Positions 1 to 6,467 of a DNA stretch of 8,728 bases are shown in pieces; position 1 is the stretch's first letter; each line of letters opens with the position of its first letter. The stretch is from JAVBNJ01 sp031551625 (GTDB lineage Bacteria; Bacteroidota; Bacteroidia; Bacteroidales; UBA932): contig JAVBNJ010000080.1 of assembly GCA_031551625.1 (NCBI GenBank), positions 1 to 8,728 on the forward strand. The letters are read 5' to 3'. The position numbers and the translations under genes were made by a program. The notes under the pieces are model-generated. The model did not search any database. It was not told the origin of the DNA and saw nothing but the letters and a program-made list of their open reading frames with translations.

Positions 1-843
1 GTCAAATTGGGTAATGCTCCGGGTATTTTCAACTGGTGCGCTATTGCCACCGATTACCCGCCGAATGTAATAGCCAATGGAGGGGTATATACATTCCATG
101 GCACGCGACCGTTTACACTAATAGCTGCAGACGGTACCACTAAACAATCAGTTTCAGGAGCAACATTAACTGCAACCGCTTTGAGCATTTCCCCGAAAAT
201 ATTGACCGATGCAACGAATTGTCCGGGTACATTTTGTCCTTATACAGGTAGCGACTTATTTATAGATGCCACACATGCCTGCATGTTACGCACTACAGGA
301 GCCAAAAATTGGGAAGCATGGATAAAAGATAGCCGGGATAATGAATTATATAGAATAGTATTGATGCCGGATAATAAATGGTGGTTGGCACAAAATCTTA
401 AATACGCGGGAACGGGGAGCGCCCATGCCGGATGTACAAAAGACGAATGTGGCAGGTATTATAGCTGTGCACAAGTGGGTATTTCTGGAACTCATAGCCA
501 AGGAATATGTCCGGCAGGCTGGGTGTTGCCATTAGTAGCCGACTATCAGGCAATGACAACGGGTATGGGCAGTAATGCCACAGTAGCCGCTTGCATGAGA
601 CCCTATAATTCTTCATGTGGGGCTGTTAATGATTGCTACGGATGGGCAACGAAGGCAGGTGTGTATAATGGTTCTCTGTCTACTACTATACAGTCATACT
701 ATGCAACTGATTCGAATGGACCCGAAGAAGGTTTTGGGATTGATAGCTATGAGTTCAATGCCAGTTGTAATTCTATGAGCTATGGTTGTAATAATTGTGC
801 CTCTTGTAATCAGGTTGCTAATGTACGGTGTTTGCGCTTATAA
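1..843 (+). CDS. FISUMP-domain secreted/surface protein, C-terminal part (5' partial)
   Basis: The reading frame is open from the first base (GTC AAA TTG GGT), so the gene begins upstream of the window. A TTG at base 7 is not a credible start. 280 residues are visible before a TAA stop. The last ~170 match the Fibrobacter succinogenes major paralogous (FISUMP) domain. There is a D-x-R-D-N-E-L-Y-R stretch at about residues 110-118, then a W-W-L-A-Q-N-L-K-Y core near 126-134, then GRYYSC and the GICPAGWVLP motif near 168-177. The protein ends in VRCLRL, the usual FISUMP terminus. It is rich in Cys, Asn, Gly and Tyr, as expected for an extracellular disulfide-bonded protein. The first ~100 residues are probably another extracellular segment that I cannot name. 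FISUMP proteins are usually exported or lipoproteins, and their molecular role is not established. The family call is confident; the function is unknown. Confidence 0.85.
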   Translation, partial: VKLGNAPGIFNWCAIATDYPPNVIANGGVYTFHGTRPFTLIAADGTTKQSVSGATLTATALSISPKILTDATNCPGTFCPYTGSDLFIDATHACMLRTTGAKNWEAWIKDSRDNELYRIVLMPDNKWWLAQNLKYAGTGSAHAGCTKDECGRYYSCAQVGISGTHSQGICPAGWVLPLVADYQAMTTGMGSNATVAACMRPYNSSCGAVNDCYGWATKAGVYNGSLSTTIQSYYATDSNGPEEGFGIDSYEFNASCNSMSYGCNNCASCNQVANVRCLRL

Positions 844-939
844 ATGAAATGTGCTATCGGCATAAGACGGCGGTTCATACGAACAGCTGATTAAAATAAG
901 GATTGAATAATTGTTTGGCTGTATAATTTATATGCAGCA

Positions 940-960
940 ACACAATTGCATTGTGTAGTT
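940..960 (+). terminator. weak hairpin between convergent genes
   Basis: A perfect 6-bp stem ACACAA/TTGTGT (940-945 with 951-956) has a 5-base loop TTGCA. It is followed by the U-rich stretch AGTTTTATTT, which runs into the end of the opposing gene. It lies about 100 bases past the FISUMP stop and just beyond the stop of the minus-strand gene, so it could end the + transcript. The stem is short and AU-rich, so this is tentative. The rest of 844-960 shows nothing recognisable. Confidence 0.3.
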
Positions 961-1425
961 TTATTTGATTCTCTGGTAAACGGCGATATGTGTTTGCTTG
1001 TACACAATAAACAAATATTCGCCGGTGTAAATCATACTGCCGGTAATCAGGTAATCGGCGGGAATAGTGTTGGGATATCTGGAGAAGTCCAGCACCGGAA
1101 AGGTTTCGCTGATGTCGCTATTTTTGTGTGAGAGGTAGTCGGCGATGTATTCGGCAACACCTTCGTAGAGGCTGAAGAACGACATGGCGGATTTGGTCGT
1201 AGTCGTAAACTTTCCCTGGTATTCGCCGTTCAGCGTGAGCGTATCGGCGTTGATGGTAACGGAAAGGTGTTGTAGTTGTTCTACTGTTTCTGGGTCAGGT
1301 TGTATGCCGAAAGGCGTGCCTATTTCGAGCTGTTTCCAATTGCTTGCCGATGACTGGCTGTAACCGGAGAATGTAAGTAGCGTTAATGCCAGTATACTTA
1401 AAAAGATAGATGCTGTTTTTTTCAT
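961..1425 (-). CDS. small exported protein of unknown function
   Basis: This is a 154-residue protein that I do not recognise. The frame stays open upstream to base 1488, but the ATG at 1425 is chosen because it starts a typical signal peptide: M-K-K, a hydrophobic stretch ending near residue 20, and likely cleavage around G-Y-S/Q at 21-24. The longer form would overlap the end of ispH and lead with a polar peptide. The mature part of ~130 residues is soluble and has no cysteine. It contains a probable beta segment (SVTINADTLTLNGEYQGKF), a helical FFSLYEGVAEYIADYLSH segment, and a C-terminal TGEYLFIVYKQTHIAVYQ strand pair. No lipobox or catalytic motif is visible. It begins 17 bases after the ispH stop on the same strand and is likely the last gene of the cmk-ispH transcript. 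That placement probably reflects co-transcription only and does not imply a role in isoprenoid synthesis. Confidence 0.75.
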   Translation of the reverse strand: MKKTASIFLSILALTLLTFSGYSQSSASNWKQLEIGTPFGIQPDPETVEQLQHLSVTINADTLTLNGEYQGKFTTTTKSAMSFFSLYEGVAEYIADYLSHKNSDISETFPVLDFSRYPNTIPADYLITGSMIYTGEYLFIVYKQTHIAVYQRIK

Positions 1426-1442
1426 AATCGGATTATTGCTAA

Positions 1443-2303
1443 CTAATTTATTTTCTTTACGGCCTCTGCTACTTGCTCCATAAGCCACGTGGGGGTGGAG
1501 GTGGCGCCGCAGATACCTACGGATTTACAATTGGCAAACCACTCGACTTGCAATTCGGCAGGGCCTTCTACCAAATAACTACGCGGGTTGGCGGCTTTGC
1601 AGGCGTCGAACAGTACTTTGCCGTTCGAGCTTTTGCGGCCGCTCACAAAAATGATTACATCGTGCTTGTGGGCAAACTGTTCGAGGTGTGGTTGCCGTCC
1701 CGATACTTGTCCGCAAATGGTATTGTAGGCTTCGAATGAAATGCCCGGCAGCATGCGCGCTTTCATGGTGTCGCACAGGTGGCGGAATTCGTCGGGATTT
1801 TTAGTGGTTTGTGCAAATAGCCAGATTGGGCGTGCGAAATCGACAGCGTCTAATTGCGCCTCGTTTTCAATAACGAGCGCATCGCCGTTGACTTGCCCTA
1901 CCAGTCCTAACACTTCGGCGTGCCCGCGCTTGCCGAAGATGATGAGTTGCCCGCTGTGCGCTTTCACTTTTTCGTAGCATTCTTTTATGCGTTGTTGCAA
2001 CTTGAGTACCACGGGACAGGTACAGTCAATTATTTCAAGGTGTTGCCGATGTGCTGTTTCATAAGTGGCAGGCGGCTCGCCGTGGGCGCGTATCAGCAGT
2101 TGTTTATTGTGCAGTTGCGCCAGGTCGGTTTGCTCTACTACGCAAAGGCCTTTCTGTTTCAAGCGTTCCAGCTCTTTGTCGTTGTGTACGATTTCGCCGA
2201 GCGACAGCAACTCGCCTTGTTCGGCCAGTGTACTCTCGGCGGTGCGTATGGCACGGATTACGCCGTAACAGAATCCCGATTTATCGTCTATCTCAATTAT
2301 CAC
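1443..2303 (-). CDS. ispH: 4-hydroxy-3-methylbut-2-enyl diphosphate reductase (IspH/LytB)
   Basis: IspH reduces HMBPP to IPP and DMAPP with a [4Fe-4S] cluster, the last step of the MEP isoprenoid pathway in the cytoplasm. The 286-residue protein is full length. The three cluster cysteines C12 (SGFCYG), C96 (DCTCP) and C197 (TICGQ) fall at the same positions as in the E. coli enzyme. Substrate-site residues are also present: H40, H74 (IRAHGEP), H128 and E130 (GHAEV), T167, S225 and N227 (SSNGK), and S269 (ATSTP). The start is a GTG at 2301-2303. The next in-frame codons upstream are TCT and then a TAA stop, so no earlier start exists, and the resulting N-terminus V/M-I-I-E-I-D-D-K-S-G-F-C fits the family. 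The GTG lies inside an intergenic repeat. The gene follows cmk by 51 bases and was probably transcribed with it. Confidence 0.97.
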   Translation of the reverse strand: MIIEIDDKSGFCYGVIRAIRTAESTLAEQGELLSLGEIVHNDKELERLKQKGLCVVEQTDLAQLHNKQLLIRAHGEPPATYETAHRQHLEIIDCTCPVVLKLQQRIKECYEKVKAHSGQLIIFGKRGHAEVLGLVGQVNGDALVIENEAQLDAVDFARPIWLFAQTTKNPDEFRHLCDTMKARMLPGISFEAYNTICGQVSGRQPHLEQFAHKHDVIIFVSGRKSSNGKVLFDACKAANPRSYLVEGPAELQVEWFANCKSVGICGATSTPTWLMEQVAEAVKKIN

Positions 2304-2343
2304 AGATTAAAACACAGATTTGAGATGCAGATTTCACAGATGA
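2301..2343. repeat. CACAGATT-type intergenic repeat overlapping the ispH start codon
   Basis: Four imperfect copies of a CACAGATT unit are seen on the + strand: CACAGATTAA at 2301, CACAGATTT at 2313, GCAGATTT at 2327 and CACAGATG at 2335. A related tract occurs at 8347-8391. Degenerate CACAGATT tracts are recalled as a common dispersed intergenic repeat in Bacteroidota and some other bacteria. This one fills nearly all of the cmk-ispH gap, and its last three bases, read on the minus strand (AATCTGTG), form the GTG start codon of ispH. Confidence 0.7.
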
Positions 2344-2354
2344 AATGCAAATAT

Positions 2355-3050
2355 TTAATTTTTAAAATTTTTAAACTCGTTATTGAACCACTCCATTTGC
2401 TGTGCAGGCGTTAAGTGGCTATTGTCTAAAAGCAGCGCATCGGAAGCTTTGCGGAGCGGTGCTACAGTGCGGTGCTCATCTTCGTAGTCGCGGCGTTTGA
2501 CATTTTCCAAAATTTCGTCGAACGATACAGGACTGCCTTTTGCTTGCAACTCTTTGAAGCGGCGTTCGGCGCGCACATGTGGATCGGCAGTCATGAATAT
2601 TTTCAATTCCGCTTGCGGGAATACTACGGTACCGATATCGCGCCCGTCCATCACAATGCCTTTGCCCGCACCCATTTGTTGTTGCAGGTGTACAAGGTGT
2701 GTGCGCACGTCGGCAATGGCACTTACGCGGCTTACATGTTGCGATACAGTAATATCGCGGATTTCGTTTTCTACATTTTCGCCATTCAGGTAGGTGTCGC
2801 TTGCATTGCGTGATGCATTGTAGCGGAACTCGATGTTGATATGTGATAATTGTGCGGCAATTTCTTTTTCGTTCAACTCACCTTGTGTATTGATTAGCTT
2901 GTGCCGCAGGGCGTACAGCGTAACGGCACGGTACATGGCGCCGGTATCGACATATATATAACCAAGGTTGGCCGCAATGGCTTTTGCAAAAGTACTTTTT
3001 CCGGTCGACGAGTGGCCGTCGATAGCAATAATTATTTTTTTAGTTGGCAT
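2355..3050 (-). CDS. cmk: cytidylate kinase (Cmk)
   Basis: Cmk transfers phosphate from ATP to CMP or dCMP in pyrimidine nucleotide recycling in the cytoplasm. The 231-residue protein is full length for the bacterial type. A P-loop GHSSTGKST spans residues 12-20. It is followed by DTGAMYR (35-41), which lines the CMP site. The Cmk signature GRDIGTVVFP is at 136-145, then the LID segment RRDYEDEHR at 186-194, then the APLRKASDAL stretch near 197-206. The start is the ATG at 3050, followed by M-P-T-K-K and the first strand IIIAIDG. A -7 promoter element lies 20 bases upstream. The gene heads the minus-strand run cmk, ispH, small exported protein. The cmk-ispH order is recalled as frequent in Bacteroidota. 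Confidence 0.97.
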   Translation of the reverse strand: MPTKKIIIAIDGHSSTGKSTFAKAIAANLGYIYVDTGAMYRAVTLYALRHKLINTQGELNEKEIAAQLSHINIEFRYNASRNASDTYLNGENVENEIRDITVSQHVSRVSAIADVRTHLVHLQQQMGAGKGIVMDGRDIGTVVFPQAELKIFMTADPHVRAERRFKELQAKGSPVSFDEILENVKRRDYEDEHRTVAPLRKASDALLLDNSHLTPAQQMEWFNNEFKNFKN

Positions 3051-3070
3051 GCCGTAAATTATTTCTGCTA

Positions 3071-3078
3071 CAAACTTA
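3071..3078 (-). promoter_or_regulatory. Bacteroidota -7 element for the cmk operon
   Basis: On the minus strand the bases read TAAGTTTG, a full match to TAnnTTTG. The element sits 20 bases before the cmk ATG, which would give a short leader of roughly 12-16 nt. I do not see a clear -33 TTG at the expected distance, so this rests on the -7 box and its position. Confidence 0.5.
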
Positions 3079-3196
3079 CAACATTTTGGGTAAATATACT
3101 ATTTTATCTTTGTAAAAGATGACCATAAATGTTATTTTAAACCGATGTGTCTAAAAAAATGACACTGTGTTATTACGTAGTATCAGAAAAATGAAC

Positions 3197-3204
3197 TACC
3201 TTTG
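3197..3204 (+). promoter_or_regulatory. Bacteroidota -7 element for the M48-like gene
   Basis: TACCTTTG matches TAnnTTTG and lies 28 bases before the chosen ATG at 3233, giving a leader of about 20 nt. No good -33 TTTG is seen. A second + strand match, TATCTTTG at 3105-3112, has TTTG 16 bases upstream (3085-3088), slightly short of the usual spacing, and could be an additional upstream promoter. An AAGGA at 3221-3225 lies 7 bases before the ATG and resembles a ribosome binding site. Between the two promoters a small hairpin GTGTC/GACAC (3147-3151 with 3161-3165) is visible, of unknown role. Confidence 0.5.
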
Positions 3205-3232
3205 TGCTATAAACAAAAACAAGGATTTTATT

Positions 3233-4024
3233 ATGAAAAAGAACCTGCTATTATTGGCTGTATTCACAGTCGTGGCTTTCAATGCCAATGCCCAATTTGG
3301 GAAAAGTTTAAAAAATATTGGAAAATCAGTTGGTGGTGCCGTGGCAAGTGCAGCTGGCGATATGGCTTCCGACGTGGCTGCTAGCAAAGTATCCGACAAG
3401 GTCGTAGCTTTTATGGATAGCAACAACAAGCTGTTGGATGCATCAAGCGACTACACGAAACGATTGGCGAACTTGGTATCGGCCAATTTGATAACGGTTG
3501 ATGGTTTGAGTTTTACGTATGCCGTGTACGATAGTGGCGAAGCTAATATCTTGGCATGTGCCAATGGAGCTATTCGCGTGTATTCAGGTATGATGGACCT
3601 GTTAACCGACGATGAATTGGTGGCTGTGATTGCCAACCAAGTAGGGCATGTGGTAAATAAAGACGTTCGTAATTCGTTGCTGAAGGTAGCTAATGCAGAT
3701 CAGGCAAGCGGCGCTGCTACGGCTCAGTTGGAAAAAATGTTGTCGTTCTCGGGCGATAAATTGGGTTCTGTAGTAAATGAATTGCTACAAGTTCCTTACA
3801 CAGTTGATCAAAGCAAGGCTGCTGACCAATATGCAGCTGCATTCTTAAAAAATAATGGCAAAAGCGTGGAGGCGCTGACGGCTGCTTTGGGCAAATTTGC
3901 TGTAATGGAAGATAACGACAAGTTAGCCGCAGCGGATGAAAGTGGAGCGACAGAATTTAGCCCTGCAACTAAATACATTAAGGTAAACTCGGGTAACGCC
4001 GATCGAGCTGCTTTGTTGAACTAA
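3233..4024 (+). CDS. exported M48-peptidase-like protein, predicted catalytically inactive
   Basis: The protein has 263 residues. An in-frame extension to base 3167 is rejected because it would place the promoter -7 box inside the coding region. The ATG at 3233 has AAGGA 7 bases upstream and opens a clear signal peptide, MKKNLLLLAVFTVVAFNANA, cut before Q21. Residues 22-60 are Gly/Ala/Ser-rich and amphipathic. Residues 67-225 resemble the catalytic domain of M48 zinc peptidases: NGAIRVYSGMMDLLTDDELV (111-130), then the helix AVIANQVGHVVNKD (131-144). In active enzymes this helix is HExxH. Here the first His is N135 and the catalytic Glu is Q136; only H139 remains. The third ligand, a Glu just before the AD motif, is also missing: the segment reads QSKAADQYA at 193-201. 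The fold is probably kept but metallopeptidase activity is not expected. It may bind proteins or envelope components. It is monocistronic, with its own promoter and terminator. Confidence 0.8.
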   Translation: MKKNLLLLAVFTVVAFNANAQFGKSLKNIGKSVGGAVASAAGDMASDVAASKVSDKVVAFMDSNNKLLDASSDYTKRLANLVSANLITVDGLSFTYAVYDSGEANILACANGAIRVYSGMMDLLTDDELVAVIANQVGHVVNKDVRNSLLKVANADQASGAATAQLEKMLSFSGDKLGSVVNELLQVPYTVDQSKAADQYAAAFLKNNGKSVEALTAALGKFAVMEDNDKLAAADESGATEFSPATKYIKVNSGNADRAALLN

Positions 4025-4046
4025 TTTTATAGTGTGATTTTTTTGA

Positions 4047-4081
4047 AGCTCGGTAAGTTATGGTAACTACCGGGCTTTTTT
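4047..4081 (+). terminator. intrinsic terminator after the M48-like gene
   Basis: AGCTCGGTA (4047-4055) pairs with TACCGGGCT (4068-4076) with one G-U pair. The stem continues as GTTA/TAAC (4057-4060 with 4064-4067) after a bulged A, closed by a TGG loop. A run of six T follows directly (4076-4081). It lies 23 bases past the stop codon. It is a strong rho-independent terminator, and the next gene's promoter begins three bases after it. Confidence 0.85.
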
Positions 4082-4083
4082 AG

Positions 4084-4091
4084 TATCTTTG
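4084..4091 (+). promoter_or_regulatory. Bacteroidota -7 element for the sigma-54-type regulator
   Basis: TATCTTTG matches TAnnTTTG and ends 24 bases before the ATG at 4116, giving a leader of about 18 nt. The -33 region falls inside the terminator stem (around 4058-4062, TTATG) and is a poor match to TTTG. Confidence 0.5.
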
Positions 4092-4115
4092 TTTCTACAT
4101 TTTAGTAAAAAAGCA

Positions 4116-5276
4116 ATGAAAATTCTACTTGTCGACGACGAAAAGAGTATCCGCAATACGCTGAAAGATATTCTGGAATATGAAAAATATGAAGTGATAG
4201 TGGCCGAGAACGGGAAAGATGCGTTGCGGATAGCGGGCAATGCGGCGTTCGACATGGTGTTTTGCGATATCAAGATGACCGGAATGGATGGGGTGGAGGT
4301 GCTGGAAAAATTGCAGGCCACACAGCCCGACCTTCCTGTAGTTATGATATCGGGGCATAGCACGATTGATACGGCGGTGGAATGTATCAAGAAGGGTGCG
4401 TATGATTTTATTGAGAAGCCACTCGACTTGAACCGTATACTCATTGCGGTGCGCAACGCTACCGAGAAAACGGGTTTGGTAAAAGAAACTAAAACATTAA
4501 AACGGAAAATTTTGCAAACGCCCGAAATAGTGGGCGAGTCGCAACCTATTGTAAAAATAAAAGAGATGATAGACCGTGTGGCGCCAACCGATGCACGTGT
4601 GTTGATTACCGGTAGCAACGGTACCGGTAAAGAATTGGTGGCACGCTGGCTGCACGAGAAAAGCAACCGCTCCGAAGCGCCGTTCATTGAAGTGAACTGT
4701 GCAGCCATTCCAGGAGAATTGATTGAAAGTGAATTGTTCGGCCACGAAAAAGGTTCGTTTACCTCGGCGGTTAAGCAGCATAAAGGCAAGTTTGAGCAAG
4801 CCGACGGGGGAACATTATTTCTTGATGAAATCGGCGACATGAGTGCTGCCGCACAGGCTAAAGTTTTGCGCGTGTTGCAGGAAAACAGTATAACGCGCAT
4901 TGGCGGCGATAAGGATATAGAGGTGAGTGTGCGTGTAGTAGCAGCAACCAATAAAAACCTGAAAGAAGAAATTACAAAAGGAACTTTCCGCGAAGATTTG
5001 TATCATCGGTTGAGTGTAATTATTATTCATGTACCTACATTAGCCGAACGAAAGGACGATATCCCGTTGCTGGCCGACCATTTCATTGTGCAGATATGTG
5101 CCGAATACGGTATGCGTCAACTAAAAATTACCCCGGCAGCTATTGCCGAACTCCAGAAGCAGCCGTGGACGGGAAACATCCGCGAATTCCGCAACGTGAT
5201 TGAACGACTGATCATCCTTTGCGATAAAACCATTGATGTTAAAGATGTATTGTTGTACGCCAATCCGGCGAAATAG
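4116..5276 (+). CDS. NtrC-type response regulator without DNA-binding domain
   Basis: The protein has 386 residues. The ATG at 4116 is chosen because the receiver domain starts at once (MKILLVDDE); an upstream TTG at 4089 lies in the promoter. The receiver domain (1-120) has acidic residues D7 and D8, phospho-acceptor D51, S79 and K101. The AAA+ sigma-54 interaction domain (~138-380) has Walker A GSNGTGKE (166-173), Walker B TLFLDEIGD (233-241), FREDLYHRL (291-299) and sensor II GNIREFRNVIERLI (353-366). The sigma-54-contacting loop, usually GAFTGA, reads GSFTSA (213-218). The protein ends about 20 residues after sensor II, so the Fis-type HTH of NtrC is absent. I recall close homologues of this short form across Bacteroidota, so it is probably not a local truncation. 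It would act as a phosphorylation-controlled ATPase on sigma-54 RNA polymerase, perhaps from solution or through a partner. No histidine kinase gene lies beside it. Confidence 0.93.
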   Translation: MKILLVDDEKSIRNTLKDILEYEKYEVIVAENGKDALRIAGNAAFDMVFCDIKMTGMDGVEVLEKLQATQPDLPVVMISGHSTIDTAVECIKKGAYDFIEKPLDLNRILIAVRNATEKTGLVKETKTLKRKILQTPEIVGESQPIVKIKEMIDRVAPTDARVLITGSNGTGKELVARWLHEKSNRSEAPFIEVNCAAIPGELIESELFGHEKGSFTSAVKQHKGKFEQADGGTLFLDEIGDMSAAAQAKVLRVLQENSITRIGGDKDIEVSVRVVAATNKNLKEEITKGTFREDLYHRLSVIIIHVPTLAERKDDIPLLADHFIVQICAEYGMRQLKITPAAIAELQKQPWTGNIREFRNVIERLIILCDKTIDVKDVLLYANPAK

Positions 5277-5341
5277 AATTGGTGGTATATATGCAAAAAA
5301 TAGTTGGTGAAAGTTACTATAACAGTTGTTGGTATTGGTAT

Positions 5342-5370
5342 TCAAGAAAGCTTATTGCTTGATTTTTTTT
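5342..5370 (+). terminator. possible terminator after the sigma-54-type regulator
   Basis: A weak hairpin can form from AAGC/GCTT (5348-5351 with 5357-5360), or alternatively from TCAAG/CTTGA (5342-5346 with 5358-5362). It is followed directly by eight T (5363-5370). The T-run is good but the stems are short. It lies about 65 bases past the stop and between convergent genes. Nothing else is evident in 5277-5402. Confidence 0.4.
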
Positions 5371-5402
5371 GGACAACTTAAAAATTAATTACGCTCTTTA
5401 CT

Positions 5403-6467
5403 TTAACTAACGTCTCTTTTTTCGAATTTTTCATTGAGCCATTTTGGGAATAGTATAGCACCTGCCGTAAGATACGGATAGTAGGTAATAAGTCTCCAAA
5501 GTAAGGCAAGGATAGCAGCAAAACTGGCAATAGGTATAAACTCTCCGAGGTATTGTGTAAACATAACCTCGGCCACGCCACTACCACCGGGAGTAGGGCT
5601 CACCAATAGCACGATAGACATAACCAGTTGGCGTGCAAATAATAGGAAGTGTTCGTTTACTGTAAAGAAAGCCATGAATAGGAAATTGACAATCCAATAG
5701 CGAGATGTCCAAGCTATAAAACTACTTATAAATGCCTGCCACCAGAAAGAAAATTTTTTCAATTTTATTTCTGCGGAAGCTGTTGTGATATCACTGGCCA
5801 CCTTTCCTGCTGCGCGTTTCCATCGTTTTAGAAACGGAAGATGAAACAACAGATAAATAAACCGGCTGAACTTGCGTGGACTGATAAACAGTCCGAAACA
5901 GAGTAGTAAGAACCAGGCCAGCTTCAGCAGGTAACCAATAATTACAGCTGTAAATATGCCTTGCGACCATGCCGGTGAACCGGCTATATTGAATAGAGTA
6001 GAGGGGCCTATGATAGCTATCAGTAATGGAAACATCAGGATAAAGTATAACTCGTCGAACAGCGCTGTAAGCATAATAATGGTGGAACTACGGCCTAGGC
6101 TGATACCCTCTTTGTGTACAAATATAACTGCTACACTTGTGCCGCCTGCCGCTGAGGGCATCACAGCTGTTGTAAACTCCCATAGCATGATGATGCGGAA
6201 TGCTTGCCGCCAGTTTAACCGGTAGTCTGATAATACTCGTAGACGGAACATATAGCCGATATCTCTAATAAAGATGCAGACGAAGGCTAGCGACAACCAC
6301 ATGGCAGAATGCCAAGTAAAATGTACCGAGTTATTTCGGAACACGTCAGGGTCAAATTCTTTATAAAATAAGAATGCGATAATAGCAAGTCCTATTAATA
6401 TAGGGTAGAGTACACGCCGCGGCCGTATTTTCTGTAATATTGATTGCTCCGTTTCCTTTGTTTTCAT
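5403..6467 (-). CDS. polytopic membrane protein, YbhN/UPF0104 (lysylphosphatidylglycerol synthase TM-like) family
   Basis: The protein has 354 residues with a short basic cytoplasmic N-terminus and about seven or eight membrane segments (roughly 18-36, 51-69, 92-112, 128-153, 168-195, 242-270, 277-299 and 312-340). The family signature SPTPGGSGVAE is at residues 290-300. An earlier related PSAAGGTSVA motif is at 104-113, as in the flippase-like region of MprF and in YbhN-type proteins. It has no soluble aminoacyl-transferase domain, so it is not a full lysyl-PG synthase. Family members are thought to move or handle lipids or lipid-linked sugars in the inner membrane, but the substrate here is unknown. 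Its ATG overlaps the TGA of the upstream glycosyltransferase (ATGA, 6464-6467), implying translational coupling and joint function. The start gives a normal family length. Confidence 0.88.
   Translation of the reverse strand: MKTKETEQSILQKIRPRRVLYPILIGLAIIAFLFYKEFDPDVFRNNSVHFTWHSAMWLSLAFVCIFIRDIGYMFRLRVLSDYRLNWRQAFRIIMLWEFTTAVMPSAAGGTSVAVIFVHKEGISLGRSSTIIMLTALFDELYFILMFPLLIAIIGPSTLFNIAGSPAWSQGIFTAVIIGYLLKLAWFLLLCFGLFISPRKFSRFIYLLFHLPFLKRWKRAAGKVASDITTASAEIKLKKFSFWWQAFISSFIAWTSRYWIVNFLFMAFFTVNEHFLLFARQLVMSIVLLVSPTPGGSGVAEVMFTQYLGEFIPIASFAAILALLWRLITYYPYLTAGAILFPKWLNEKFEKRDVS

Noticed and set aside
946..1131. 61-codon + strand frame
   Set aside because: It overlaps the exported-protein gene on the opposite strand and has no motif or promoter.
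1426..1488. 21-residue N-terminal extension of the small exported protein
   Set aside because: It would overlap the ispH 3' end and bury the signal peptide behind a polar leader.
2301..2343. CRISPR array
   Set aside because: The CACAGATT units are short, imperfect and almost without spacers. No array structure and no cas genes are present.
1473..2414. Several + strand open frames of 65-164 codons opposite ispH
   Set aside because: ispH on the minus strand carries all the expected cysteines and active-site residues. The + frames have no motifs and overlap one another.
2472..2813. 113- and 98-codon + strand frames opposite cmk
   Set aside because: They are shadows of cmk, with no recognisable motif and no promoter or start context.
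3167..3232. 22-residue N-terminal extension of the M48-like protein
   Set aside because: It would contain the TACCTTTG promoter box and precede a perfect signal peptide. The SD-like AAGGA favours the ATG at 3233.
4067..4951. 294-codon open frame on the minus strand
   Set aside because: It lies antisense to the well-supported receiver/AAA+ gene. Its product is Ser/Thr/Cys-rich with no domain, typical of a shadow frame.
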